From Rhodospirillales bacterium (GTDB lineage: Bacteria > Pseudomonadota > Alphaproteobacteria > Rhodospirillales > Shumkoniaceae): a stretch of 64,000 nucleotides of DNA. Location of the stretch: assembly GCA_014859895.1 (NCBI GenBank), contig JACZKS010000130.1, positions 119,571-183,570 on the forward strand, written 5' to 3'. The notes beneath the pieces are model-generated. The model worked only from the letters and a program-made list of their open reading frames with translations. It made no database searches and was not told where the DNA came from. Of the stretch, positions 1-8,375 are shown piece after piece; the first letter of the stretch is position 1; each line of letters opens with the position of its first letter. A program made the translations under genes and the position numbers.

Positions 1-23
1 CCGTCACCCGCAGAGCGTTTCAT
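1..23 (-). CDS. Possible start of an ABC permease gene (partial, runs off the window)
   Basis: An ATG on the minus strand at 23 opens a frame that leaves the window after eight residues (MKRSAGDG). An AAGGA stretch lies a few bases upstream, which suits a ribosome-binding site. It follows the solute-binding gene at 126-1418 in the same direction after a GC-rich hairpin, the place where a sugar ABC permease gene normally sits. Too little coding sequence is present to recognise the product, so the permease call rests only on position. Confidence 0.35.
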
Positions 24-78
24 GACGTCCTTGATGTCCGCGGTGCCAAAATCCCGACCGGCCGCCGCCGCGGCTTCG

Positions 79-112
79 GCGGGGCGGGAGCGACGAAAGC
101 GTCCCACCCCGC
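79..112 (-). promoter_or_regulatory. Intercistronic GC-rich hairpin after the solute-binding gene
   Basis: The arms 79-89 and 102-112 pair at ten of eleven positions around a short loop. No T-run follows on the minus strand, so it is not a classical terminator. It lies between the stop of the solute-binding gene and the putative next gene. Such hairpins commonly block 3' exonucleases or weakly attenuate transcription, giving more binding protein than permease. Confidence 0.5.
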
Positions 113-125
113 ATTCGACCGGGAC

Positions 126-1418
126 CTACTTCTTGTTGCGTTGCTGTTCGGCCATCTGGGCTTCGATGTCCTGGGTGATCCGCGCGTAGGCGTCATCGAG
201 CGTCAACTCGCCGACCACGGCCTGCCCCAGGCGGCTGATGACGGCGTTGAAGATGACGCGGTTGTACGGATAGCCCTGAAGCGCGGAAGCCACCGGCGAC
301 AGGTTGGAGATATGCCCGGTGAAAACCGACAGGGCGTCCTTGGCAAGCCTGAGGTCGGTTTTGAAGTCGACTCCCTTCTTCACAACGCCCAGATGGGCCG
401 GCAGGATCAGTGTGCGGGCCGAGAATTCCGTGATCACCGGCTCGCTAGCCAAGTACTCCATAACCTTGGCCACTTCCTTGGGATGCTTGGTCTGCTTCAA
501 GGCGACCGTGCCGGCGCCGCCCGGCATGCCGGTACAGGCGGCGGGGCCGCAGGGTTGCGGTACCGCGACCCAGTCGAAGGCATCGCCGATCTGCTTGGCG
601 AACTGCGAGATCTGCCAGCTGCCGCTCATGTACATGACGACCTGGGCGTTGGCGAACTCCTCGTTGGCGCCCCGGTAGGCCGAGCCGCTGACGCCGCCCC
701 ACAGCTCCTTGCCCATGGTACCGTCGTCATGCCACTTCTTGATGCGCGAGGCCATCGCCTTGAACCCTTCGTCGACGACAGCGGGCTCGCCCTTTTCGTT
801 GAGGAACTTGGCCCCCATGCTGATGGCCGTGCCGGCGAAGCGATGGCCGGAACGGTCCATGGCGATGGGGTAAGGGATATTCAGTTTCTTGGCGACGGCC
901 ACGGTGGCGGTGGCCCAATCGTCCCACGTCGCCTTGGCGCCGGGAATGGCGACGCCGGCTTGGTCGAACAGCGTCTTGTTGATGAACGGGCCGGTCATCG
1001 TCAACTGGTTCTGGATGCCGTAGATCCCCTTGGTGTCGCCCGACTGGCGGTACCATTGCAGATAGGGGCCGAAGCTGGCACGCCAGTATTCCGGATCCAT
1101 GAGATAGGGCGTGAGGTCGAGATAGTACTTCGAAAGCCCGCCAAGATCGGTGACGCGGGCGATGTCGGGGCCCTGGCCTGCGGCGAGCTGGACCGGCAGG
1201 CTTTCCAGGATCGCCTTGTAGGCCACGTTGTCGACGATGATCTTGATGTCCGGATTCTGCTGCTCGAACCGATTGAGAAGATCGCGGACGACCTCCCCCT
1301 CGTTGCCGTCCGAGTACCACATCATGCGCAACTCGACCGCGGCGCCCGCCGGGGCCGTCCAAGCCAGAACCGCGACTGCCGCGCTTGCAAGTAGTCCTTT
1401 CATCCCACGGGTATTCAT
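126..1418 (-). CDS. Extracellular solute-binding protein of a sugar-type ABC importer
   Basis: A 430-residue periplasmic binding protein of family 1 (maltose/multiple-sugar type), which captures a carbohydrate-like solute and delivers it to a MalFG-type permease. The first 27 residues have the charged start, hydrophobic core and small-residue cleavage site (APAGAA) of a Sec signal peptide. The body shows typical family sequence such as LLNRFEQQNPDIKI near residue 48 and GSWQISQF near 267. The length fits the family. GGGGAGA just upstream of the ATG acts as ribosome-binding site. The permeases would lie left of the window. A GTTC-N6-GAAC palindrome at 1514-1527 lies upstream and may be an operator. 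The exact ligand cannot be read from sequence. Confidence 0.9.
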   Translation of the reverse strand: MNTRGMKGLLASAAVAVLAWTAPAGAAVELRMMWYSDGNEGEVVRDLLNRFEQQNPDIKIIVDNVAYKAILESLPVQLAAGQGPDIARVTDLGGLSKYYLDLTPYLMDPEYWRASFGPYLQWYRQSGDTKGIYGIQNQLTMTGPFINKTLFDQAGVAIPGAKATWDDWATATVAVAKKLNIPYPIAMDRSGHRFAGTAISMGAKFLNEKGEPAVVDEGFKAMASRIKKWHDDGTMGKELWGGVSGSAYRGANEEFANAQVVMYMSGSWQISQFAKQIGDAFDWVAVPQPCGPAACTGMPGGAGTVALKQTKHPKEVAKVMEYLASEPVITEFSARTLILPAHLGVVKKGVDFKTDLRLAKDALSVFTGHISNLSPVASALQGYPYNRVIFNAVISRLGQAVVGELTLDDAYARITQDIEAQMAEQQRNKK

Positions 1419-1513
1419 GTGTCATGTCTCCCCAGGTTGAACGCTCATTCGGGATGGGAAACCCCATCCCGAGGCTTATCGTCCATGCGACTGCCTCAAA
1501 ACGGTCATAAAAA

Positions 1514-1527
1514 GTTCACATTCGAAC
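1514..1527. promoter_or_regulatory. Candidate operator, GTTC-N6-GAAC palindrome
   Basis: The sequence GTTCACATTCGAAC forms a GTTC/GAAC inverted repeat about 100 bp upstream of the solute-binding gene. Its half GTTCACATT recurs at 14452-14460, in front of the ribose-type ABC operon that lies next to an IclR regulator. Function is inferred only. Confidence 0.3.
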
Positions 1528-1762
1528 ATAAGCCACCCTTCGCTTGCGCGTTTTCTTACATATTTATACTTCGAAACGGTTCGGCGCAACAATCGCGGGG
1601 GCCGCTCTGCGCCCACCCCGCCAGGAATACGGCGCGAAGTCCACAGCGTTTTCGACTTCGAAAGTGTATGTCCGGTCATCGCCCTCCCGCTTTTGGGCGA
1701 GGATCAAAAGGTCCGGTGTTCCACCACCTCAGGCGGCCGTGTCGGCGGGGCGGCCCGTTCAA

Positions 1763-2056
1763 TCCAAGCTCCTCGAGCCCGCCCGCGGCAGCATCCTTGC
1801 TTGGTTCGAACGCCGAGGAGGCACGCTCAACGATTTCGTGTTTCCGAACCGAATCGATCACGCCGGCGCCGCCATGGACGACCGTTCCGGACACCTGATC
1901 TTCGGCGCCATTGGCTATTTCTATCCGAGACTCATCGCGCTGGCCGACGGCCACATCCTGGCCTCGGCGCGCTTCCAGCACGACGCCCGCGACGTCATCT
2001 GGACCGAGATGTTCAAAAGCGGTGACAGCGGCCGGACCTGGCGGTTCCGTCTTCAC
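1763..2056 (+). pseudogene. Fragment of a BNR/sialidase-like protein
   Basis: An open stretch reading GSILAWFERRGG, then YPRLIALADGHILASARFQ, then SGDSGRTWRF. The last is a clear BNR (Asp-box) motif of the sialidase/neuraminidase beta-propeller superfamily, and the preceding LADGHILASARFQ also fits such proteins. No plausible start codon with family-like sequence is present upstream. At about 2057 the similarity stops and the minus strand becomes a piece of another gene. It is about 95 residues of a protein normally over 300 residues, so it is a remnant. Confidence 0.5.
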
Positions 2057-2062
2057 CCCGGC

Positions 2063-2353
2063 CTAGTGCTCGTACGTCCGTCCCGTCCCCTGGGCGCCCG
2101 GCGTCCAAGGCTCCGGCGCCGGATGCTCGGGGTCGGTGACGACGTCGACCACCACCGGGCGCGTCTCCTTCAGCGCCTCGGCCAATGCCGGCGCGAGGTC
2201 CTGCGGCCGCTCGACGCGGATGCCGCGGCAGCCGAATTCCTCGGCGATGCGTGCGAAGTTGACGCGGCTGAACGCCATCAGTTCGTCCTTGTTGTCGTTG
2301 ATGTCCTTGTAGAAGACGTCGATCTCCGTCTTCGACTGCTGGAGCACCGAGTA
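2063..2353 (-). pseudogene. C-terminal fragment of an acetolactate-synthase-like ThDP enzyme
   Basis: About 96 residues resemble the C-terminal end of large-subunit acetolactate-synthase-type thiamine-diphosphate enzymes. The best pieces are VNFARIAEEFGCRGIRVE, RPQDLAPALAEAL and RPVVVDVVTDPEHPAP. The catalytic and cofactor-binding parts, more than 400 residues upstream, are missing. The next upstream DNA is AT-rich and unrelated. It abuts the sialidase-like fragment on the opposite strand within a few bases, indicating a rearrangement junction. Confidence 0.6.
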
Positions 2354-2499
2354 GGGGTGACGCAAATTAGATTTCCGTTCCAACCCAATTGCTGCGACCA
2401 AGGGCTAATTCACAGCCGAACAAATGCGACTTCGCACATGCATAGAAAATTAGCTGTTATTTCAATGAGTTGTTAAGCAGAGAGAGCTCGGCTTGGCGT

Positions 2500-2850
2500 A
2501 ACGCCTCGAATGTGCCTTTAGGAGCAGACGCGGTTGCGAGGCCGGATCGCGTGCCGGTCGAGCAATAGCGGTTCACCATCGGCCGCCGCGTTCGTCCTGA
2601 CGTCCGGCTTCGGCAGATGGGGATAGGCATCAAGATCGAGCCGCGTCGAAGCCTATCGCACCGAGACGGATCGCCTCGGTGACGGCGGATGCAACGACGC
2701 CCTTCGGAATGGCTTCAATCAGCCGCAAGACCTGGATGAACTCTCGCTTCCCCCGGATGCCCATCCGCGCCTCCTTGGTCTCGATCAGTGCCAGGTAATG
2801 CAGCGAATCGAACACGAAGTCCCGAGTACCGTAGGAGCGCGGATGATCGG
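2500..2850 (-). pseudogene. istA: Remnant of an IS21-family transposase (istA)
   Basis: The frame reads YGTRDFVFDSLHYLAL, then EARMGIRGKREFIQVLRL, then RLGAIGFDAARS. A second stretch, LDLDAYPHLPKPDV, lies slightly downstream in a neighbouring frame. These match the C-terminal part of IS21 IstA proteins, but residues normally found between FDSLHYLAL and EARMG are missing and the end is frameshifted. No IstB gene follows. It is a decayed insertion-sequence scar between the catabolic operon to the right and the gene debris to the left. Confidence 0.6.
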
Positions 2851-2905
2851 CGACCGTCTTGCCGTCGCACGGCGGCGCGCCACCGCCCGGCGTTTCCGGC
2901 TGGCG

Positions 2906-3802
2906 TCAGATCGTCCAGCTTCCCGCCAGCATGTCCCGAAACCGCTGGGCGGCCGGGGAGAGTCTGCCGATGCGGCGTTCGACGATTCCGATGGTCCGGG
3001 TCACGACCGGATCGGTAAGCGGCACCGTCATCAGCAACGGATGATCCTCCTGCGGGGTCGCCAATCGCGGCAGCACGGAAACGCCAAGCCCCCTTTCGAC
3101 CAGCCCCAACGAGGTCGACAGGTGGTTCACCTCGTAAAACCAGCTCAGCCTGACCGCCGTCTTAGCCAGGGCCGAATCAAGCAGAACGCGGTTGCCGCTG
3201 GCCCGGCTGACGCCGATGAGTTGCCGGTTTTCGAGGTCCTTCCATTTCAGGCTCCGGCGCCTGGCGAACGGATGGTCCCGCCGGCAGGCCAGCACGAACG
3301 GATCCTCGACCAGCGGCGTGAAATGAAGATCGCCGCGCGACGAACCGATGAAGTTGATGCCGAACTCGGCCTCGCCGCTGGCGACGCTATCCAGCGCCTG
3401 GGCGGACGACAGGTCGAGAAGGCGGAAACCGATCCGCGGGTAGTGGTTGTTGAATTCCTTGATCGCCTTCGGCAGAAAATAGAATGCCGCCGTCGGCACG
3501 CAGGCGATCGTAACCTGGCCGGCCTGGCGGTCGCCCACGCCGGAAATGGACAGAAGCTGGTTCTCGAACTCGTCAATCAGGCGCCGCGCCAGGGGCTCGA
3601 TCTCGCGGCCGAACGCCGTCGTCGCGACATGCCGCGTCGAGCGTTCGAGCAGGGGGGCGCCCAGCGCTGCCTCCAACGACTGGATGCGGCGCGAAAGCGC
3701 GGGCTGCGACAGATTCAGCGCATCCGCCGCCTTGCGAAAGGTGCCCAGTTCGACGACCAGAATGAAGGATCGCAGGTCGAGCAGTTCGAAATTGATACGC
3801 AT
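2906..3802 (-). CDS. LysR-family transcriptional regulator
   Basis: A 298-residue LysR-type regulator. The N-terminal winged helix-turn-helix is obvious (FRKAADALNLSQPALSRRIQ, residues about 22-41), followed by the linker helix and a periplasmic-binding-protein-like effector domain from about residue 90. It is the last gene of the leftward 4-oxalomesaconate operon, 19 bp after the tautomerase gene, so it is probably co-transcribed and controls that operon. Related regulators of protocatechuate and gallate pathways respond to pathway carboxylates; the effector here is not known. The 19-bp gap contains a TGCAT-N4-ATGCA inverted repeat at 3805-3818 that could be an internal binding site. Confidence 0.92.
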   Translation of the reverse strand: MRINFELLDLRSFILVVELGTFRKAADALNLSQPALSRRIQSLEAALGAPLLERSTRHVATTAFGREIEPLARRLIDEFENQLLSISGVGDRQAGQVTIACVPTAAFYFLPKAIKEFNNHYPRIGFRLLDLSSAQALDSVASGEAEFGINFIGSSRGDLHFTPLVEDPFVLACRRDHPFARRRSLKWKDLENRQLIGVSRASGNRVLLDSALAKTAVRLSWFYEVNHLSTSLGLVERGLGVSVLPRLATPQEDHPLLMTVPLTDPVVTRTIGIVERRIGRLSPAAQRFRDMLAGSWTI

Positions 3803-3821
3803 AGTGCATTTTTATGCATAA

Positions 3822-4982
3822 TTATTTCGTCAGACAAGGCGAAGGTGGGCGAACGATCGGCGACGCCCCGGCCGCCGCGCCCTGCCCCGCGCCGGCCTGC
3901 CAAAGACGGGAAGGAACGTAAACGTGGCCCGACGCAAGCAGGCGGGCCGTCCTCAGAGTTCCGATCTTGCGAATGTCGAGTTCGCCCGCCGTGATCGCGA
4001 AATCGGCGACGATTTCGAGGGCCCCCGACGGATGCTCGATGACCAGTGAAGCGGTGGGCCCCGAAGGGCGCGGGGCAACGATCGATCCGGCGATCGTCCC
4101 CGGCGAAAGGATGCAGGCCGAGAGGCCGATGCCGCCCGTCACCGCATAGCTGGGGTGGCAGTCCCAGGGCATGAAGTACCGCGAGGCCACCGTTCCGCCG
4201 GCCCGCGGCGGGGCGAGCAGGGCGAACTTGGGCACGACATTGTGCGATACGTCGCCGAGGCCCATGCGCCGGCCGGCCTCGATCCGGATCGGCTCCATCC
4301 GCTCGTAGAACGCCCGCGTGGCGTCGAGGTCTGCCTTGCCTTCATATCCCGAAAGCCCGAAATCCAACGCCAGAGCCACGACCATGGGCATGGCGGCGTC
4401 GATGCAGGAAACCCGAATGCCATCGATCTCGTCGACGGGGTTTCCCGTAGGGAACAGCCGGCCCGTCTTCGAGCCGATCACTTCCGAAAAATTGAGCCGG
4501 ATCGGCGCCGCCGTCCCGGGCACGCCGTCGATGTGGGCAATCCCTTCGTAATCGACCTCGCCGCCGGGGGTCTGGATATTGGCCTCGATCAGCGAGCCGG
4601 TGTTGACCGCCCGGATACGCACCGTCGTTTGGCCGTCCCGGGGCTCGACGAGGCCCATCTCGATGGCGGCCGGCCCGACGCCCGCCAGAATGTTGCCGCA
4701 CGACGGCGAAAAATCGACTTCCCGCGCCTGGGAAATGACCTGGGCGAAGAAATAATCGACATCGGCCCACGGATGGTCGGATCCGGACAGCATGGCGACC
4801 TTGCACGTCACCGCGCTGCCGCCGCCAAGCCCGTCGATGTTACCGGGGTGGCCCGCGCCGATAACCGCCAGCAGCACCTCGGCGAGTTTGTCCCTCTCTT
4901 GCGGCAGGTCGCTTCGCAGGAAAAAGGGCCCGCGAGACGTTCCCCCCCGCATGAAGAGATAGGGGATCGGGGTCAATCGCAT
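3822..4982 (-). CDS. galD: 4-oxalomesaconate tautomerase (PrpF family)
   Basis: A 386-residue PrpF/LigU/GalD-family isomerase. Members have two diaminopimelate-epimerase-like domains and move a double bond in tricarboxylic intermediates; GalD/LigU interconverts tautomers of 4-oxalomesaconate in gallate and protocatechuate 4,5-cleavage pathways. Family hallmarks are MRGGTSRGPFF near residue 11, GGGSAVTCKVAM near 53, FSPSCGNILAGVGP near 92 and SYAVTGGIGLSAC near 278. It lies in one operon with a CHA-aldolase-type gene, a LigJ remnant and a TctABC importer, which favours the 4-oxalomesaconate assignment over other PrpF activities such as methylaconitate isomerisation. A second paralogue lies at 56417-57538. 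Confidence 0.75.
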   Translation of the reverse strand: MRLTPIPYLFMRGGTSRGPFFLRSDLPQERDKLAEVLLAVIGAGHPGNIDGLGGGSAVTCKVAMLSGSDHPWADVDYFFAQVISQAREVDFSPSCGNILAGVGPAAIEMGLVEPRDGQTTVRIRAVNTGSLIEANIQTPGGEVDYEGIAHIDGVPGTAAPIRLNFSEVIGSKTGRLFPTGNPVDEIDGIRVSCIDAAMPMVVALALDFGLSGYEGKADLDATRAFYERMEPIRIEAGRRMGLGDVSHNVVPKFALLAPPRAGGTVASRYFMPWDCHPSYAVTGGIGLSACILSPGTIAGSIVAPRPSGPTASLVIEHPSGALEIVADFAITAGELDIRKIGTLRTARLLASGHVYVPSRLWQAGAGQGAAAGASPIVRPPSPCLTK

Positions 4983-5032
4983 TCGGTCACCACCCTTGCC
5001 GCGGCGGCGGGCCGGATTGCGGCCCGCCGGCG

Positions 5033-6529
5033 TTACGCTGCGGAGCTCTTTCGTTTTCCCATGAGCTTGCTGAACATCGGCCAGGCCAGGACGAAGACGA
5101 CCATCAAAAGGATGACCAGGGATACCGGCCGGGTCACGAAGCCCATGGCGGTTCCGTCGCCGATGATGATCTGCTTGCGCAGGGAATTTTCCACCAGGTC
5201 CCCCAGGATCAGCCCGAGGATCAGCGCGGGGATGGAATACTTGAACTTGTCGAACAGGTATCCGCCGACGCCCGCGATGAACATGATGATCACGTCATAG
5301 AAGCTGTTCTGGAACGAATAGGCGCCGAGCAGGCCAAGCGCGATGATCAGCGTGCCCAACAGCGGATAGGGCAGCTTCAGGATATGCCCGAACTGCCGGG
5401 TGACGAAGCGGCCGCCGAAAAACAGCAGCAGCGCCGCAAACACCAGCGACAGGAAAATGGTATCCAGCAGGACGGGCTGGTCGCGAAGCAGCAGCGGCCC
5501 CGGACGCAGGCCGATGATCATGAACGCGGCCATGATGACGGCCGTCACCGGGCTTCCGGGGATGCCCAGCACCATGGTCGGCACCAGCGCGCCCCCCACG
5601 CCGGCGTTGTTGGCGCTCTCGGGGGCGATGATGCCGCGCGGATTGCCCTCGCCGAACTTGATGGCGTCGTGCTTGTGCGAACGCGAGGTCTCGCCGTAGG
5701 CGATCAGGCTGGAAATGGAACCGCCGGCCGCCGGGATAATGCCGATGATGACGCCGATGACCGACGCCTTGACGAAGGTGGCCCACATCTTGACCATCTC
5801 GCCGAACTTCATCAGCTCGATCGAAACACTGCCCTGTTGCAGGGTGTTGTCGCGATGGCGGTATTCCTCGATGTTCTTGAAGACCTCGGCAACGGCGAAG
5901 GCGCCGATCATGACCGTGATGTAATGGATGCCGTTGAGCAGGAACGGCTGTCCGAAGGCGAAACGTTCGACGCCGTTGATGCTGTCGATGCCGACCGTCG
6001 AGATCATCAACCCCAGGATCACCGACAGCGCGGCCTTCAACTGGTCCTTGGCGGCGATGCTGGTGACGCAGCTCAGGCCCAGCAGGCCAAGGGCGAAATA
6101 CTCGGCGCTCTGGAAGGACAGCGCCACCTTGGCCAGCAACGGGGCCGCCATCAGCATGACGATGGCCGAGAAGATGGTTCCGAACGACGAGGCGGTAACC
6201 GCCAGGCCGAGCGCCATTCCCGCCTGGCCCTTTTGCGCCATCGGGTAGCCGTCGAAGGTGGTGGCCACCGCTTCGGGGGTTCCCGGCGTCTTGAGCAGGA
6301 TGGCCGAAATCGATCCGCCGCAGGCGCCGCCCACATAGACGGCGATCAGCAGCACGATGGCCAGATCCGGGCTCATCGTATACGTGAACGGGAGGCAGAG
6401 AATGATGGCCATCGAGGTGCTGAGGCCGGGCAGCGCGCCGCAGACGATACCGAACAGCGTGCCGACGATGACCAGCACCGCCGACAGCGGATTGAACACC
6501 GCGCCCAAGGCTTGAATGAAAACGTCCAT
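5033..6529 (-). CDS. tctA: Tripartite tricarboxylate transporter, large membrane subunit
   Basis: A 498-residue TctA protein, the large inner-membrane subunit (about 12 helices) of a secondary transporter that accepts carboxylates from a periplasmic TctC protein. Typical features are the glycine-rich ALPGLSTSMAIILCLPFTY near residue 33, the GTPEAVATTFDGYP loop near 82, and the internally repeated AAGGSISSLIAYGETSR near 267 and APESANNAGVGGALVPTMV near 300. Gene order along the minus strand is tctC, tctB, tctA, then galD, so imported acid can pass directly to the catabolic enzymes. The intergenic distance to tctB is 15 bp. Confidence 0.93.
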   Translation of the reverse strand: MDVFIQALGAVFNPLSAVLVIVGTLFGIVCGALPGLSTSMAIILCLPFTYTMSPDLAIVLLIAVYVGGACGGSISAILLKTPGTPEAVATTFDGYPMAQKGQAGMALGLAVTASSFGTIFSAIVMLMAAPLLAKVALSFQSAEYFALGLLGLSCVTSIAAKDQLKAALSVILGLMISTVGIDSINGVERFAFGQPFLLNGIHYITVMIGAFAVAEVFKNIEEYRHRDNTLQQGSVSIELMKFGEMVKMWATFVKASVIGVIIGIIPAAGGSISSLIAYGETSRSHKHDAIKFGEGNPRGIIAPESANNAGVGGALVPTMVLGIPGSPVTAVIMAAFMIIGLRPGPLLLRDQPVLLDTIFLSLVFAALLLFFGGRFVTRQFGHILKLPYPLLGTLIIALGLLGAYSFQNSFYDVIIMFIAGVGGYLFDKFKYSIPALILGLILGDLVENSLRKQIIIGDGTAMGFVTRPVSLVILLMVVFVLAWPMFSKLMGKRKSSAA

Positions 6530-6544
6530 ATCCCGTTCCCCCGG

Positions 6545-7030
6545 TCAGTAGATCATGTAGCTGAGTTCGCGCAGTTGGCCGATGCCGCGCGGCAGCGGCA
6601 CGACGAACAGGATGCCGAAGACGACCGTGAACGTGGTGGTGACGGCAACGGTGAAGACCGCCAGCGCGACCGGCTTGCGATATCCGATGAACCAAGCGGC
6701 GATCGGCAGATACAGCAGGGTCGAAAGGACGAACCCGATGACATCCAGCAGCATCATGTAGGCGAACAGCAGCGCGACGTTGAGCGCCAGGGAACGGCCG
6801 TCCAGCGACCCCAGGTCGAACATCGGAATCTTGACCGCGATCCTGGCCCTGAAGACCCGAACCGTGATGGCCGCCAGCACGACCAAGCCCAGGATGCCCA
6901 GGATGACGGGCAATCCCCCGGCGCCCAGCACGTCGGTCGGATTGTCGGTGGGGGGCAAGGAAAACGCCTGGATCAGGTAGAACACGATTCCCAGGCCCAC
7001 CAGGCAGTTGAAAATGAGTTCGGCGGCCAT
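6545..7030 (-). CDS. tctB: Tripartite tricarboxylate transporter, small membrane subunit
   Basis: A 161-residue TctB-family protein with four predicted hydrophobic segments (about residues 5-22, 38-58, 80-110 and 120-150). It forms the small membrane subunit of the TctABC system. Family sequence conservation is low; the assignment rests on size, helix pattern and position between tctC and tctA. It is separated from tctC by 70 bp that hold a strong hairpin. Confidence 0.88.
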   Translation of the reverse strand: MAAELIFNCLVGLGIVFYLIQAFSLPPTDNPTDVLGAGGLPVILGILGLVVLAAITVRVFRARIAVKIPMFDLGSLDGRSLALNVALLFAYMMLLDVIGFVLSTLLYLPIAAWFIGYRKPVALAVFTVAVTTTFTVVFGILFVVPLPRGIGQLRELSYMIY

Positions 7031-7054
7031 TGCGGATGCCCCTCGTCAAGAGAA

Positions 7055-7084
7055 ACCGGATCGCCCCGTCGGGGACGATCCGGT
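7055..7084 (-). promoter_or_regulatory. Intercistronic hairpin between tctC and tctB
   Basis: Outer arms 7055-7063 and 7076-7084 pair perfectly (nine base pairs), and an inner CCCC/GGGG stem extends them with one bulged base and a three-base loop. No T-run follows in the direction of transcription, so it is more likely an mRNA-stabilising or attenuating element than a full terminator. Confidence 0.6.
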
Positions 7085-7100
7085 GATAAACAGGTGGGGC

Positions 7101-8081
7101 CTACTTCTTGACCAGCCCCAGTTCAGTGAACACCGCCGAGAAGTTTTCGACCTCGGCATCCAGGGATTTGCGGAACTCGTCGGCGTTCAGATATCCGGGC
7201 AGGATGTCCGTCATCTGCTGCTTTTCCACTTCCTTGTACGCCGGATCGTCATAAGCCTTCTGGAAGGCGTCGATGATGATCTTCTTGACGTCCGCGGGGG
7301 TTCCCTTCTTGACGACGAAGCCGCGCCAGGAGCCCTGGGTGAAGTTGATCCCCTTTTCAACCGAGGAGGGCACGTCCTTCAGCTGGGGAACGTCAAGGCG
7401 CTTGTCGGCAAGCACGACGAGAGGCCGGACGTCGCCGCTCTCGACCAGGCTCATGAAGGAAATGACCTTGTCCTGGTAGACATCCAACTCGCCGCCCAGG
7501 ACGGCCGCCTTCAACACGGACGCGCCCTTGTAGGGAACGTAGCTCCACTGGAATCCGGCCGCCTTGGCGAAGCCGTTGGCGATGTAATCGTCGAGCGCCC
7601 CGGGCGAGATGCCGCCGATCTTCAGCTTCTTGGGGTTGGCCTTGGCAAACGCGATCAGGTCGTCCAGGGACTTGATCGGACTGTCTTTCGGAACCCCGAA
7701 CAGCTGCACGTCGGCCTGCACCCTCATGATGGGTTCGAATTCGGCGCGGAACTTAACGGAACTGCTGTTCCGGGCTTCGACGATCGGCAGCGAGGGGGTG
7801 ATTTCCAGGATGGTGTATCCGTCCGCGGGGGCGCTGTATGCGTACACCATGCCCTCGATGGTGCCGGCGCCACCCTTGTTGACCACGGTAATCGGCGCGC
7901 CGAGGTATTTGCTGGAGATCTCGGAAAACTGGCGGGCGAAGATGTCGCTGGCGCCGCCGGCGCCGAACGGAACGACCATTTCCACCGCGCGGCGCGGATA
8001 ATTCTGTGCAAAGGCGCCTCCAGCCATGGCGGCAAGGAAGACGCCAATGGCTCCGGCGGTGATGACGTTGCGCAATCTCAT
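7101..8081 (-). CDS. tctC: TctC (Bug-family) periplasmic solute-binding protein
   Basis: A 326-residue periplasmic receptor of the tripartite tricarboxylate transporter family. A signal peptide covers about residues 1-25 (AMAGGAFAQ end). The mature start YPRRAVEMVVPFGAGGASDI and the later VPYKGASVLKAAVLGGELD are signatures of Bug/TctC proteins. They bind carboxylates such as citrate, succinate or aromatic acids in a two-lobed cleft. Operon context suggests a tricarboxylic acid related to 4-oxalomesaconate, but this is inference. The upstream gap contains a LacI-type palindrome (8145-8156). Confidence 0.93.
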   Translation of the reverse strand: MRLRNVITAGAIGVFLAAMAGGAFAQNYPRRAVEMVVPFGAGGASDIFARQFSEISSKYLGAPITVVNKGGAGTIEGMVYAYSAPADGYTILEITPSLPIVEARNSSSVKFRAEFEPIMRVQADVQLFGVPKDSPIKSLDDLIAFAKANPKKLKIGGISPGALDDYIANGFAKAAGFQWSYVPYKGASVLKAAVLGGELDVYQDKVISFMSLVESGDVRPLVVLADKRLDVPQLKDVPSSVEKGINFTQGSWRGFVVKKGTPADVKKIIIDAFQKAYDDPAYKEVEKQQMTDILPGYLNADEFRKSLDAEVENFSAVFTELGLVKK

Positions 8082-8144
8082 GGGATGCCTCCTTGTATGG
8101 GTTTTATTCGCCGATCGAAACCTGTGTATTGGGCCGTGCTCTCC

Positions 8145-8156
8145 TGAAACGTTTCA
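8145..8156. promoter_or_regulatory. LacI-type palindromic operator upstream of tctC
   Basis: TGAAACGTTTCA is a perfect 12-bp palindrome with the central CG step typical of LacI/GalR-family operators, about 65 bp upstream of the tctC start. No LacI-family gene occurs in the window. The whole 294-bp gap 8082-8375 between tctC and the aldolase gene is AT-rich for this genome and probably carries the tctCBA-galD-lysR promoter. A second inverted repeat (ATGCG-N5-CGCAT) is at 8352-8366. Confidence 0.4.
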
Positions 8157-8375
8157 AATTCCAACGGGGGGCGGGCGCTTCCGACGCGCCGCTTTCGCGA
8201 CATACGTTGCGATTTGATTCACACGATTACCCTGACGTCTTGACTTCTCAGCCCCGCAGCCATTGTTCCCTTTCTGGCATCAATGGACCTTTTTTTGTTT
8301 TATTAAGCCGGATTGAACGTCCCGCAACAATTGCAAAAATTGATTTGATTGATGCGTAATGCGCATGAACCAGGA

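Noticed and set aside
3805..3818. TGCAT-N4-ATGCA repeat as a LysR operator
   Set aside because: It lies in a 19-bp gap between co-transcribed genes and shows no close match to 8352-8366; kept only as a remark.
5295..7111. Long open frames on both strands (584 and 575 codons) over tctA/tctB
   Set aside because: Composition is arginine-, proline- and glutamine-rich low-information sequence typical of alternative frames in high-GC DNA; tctA and tctB explain the region.
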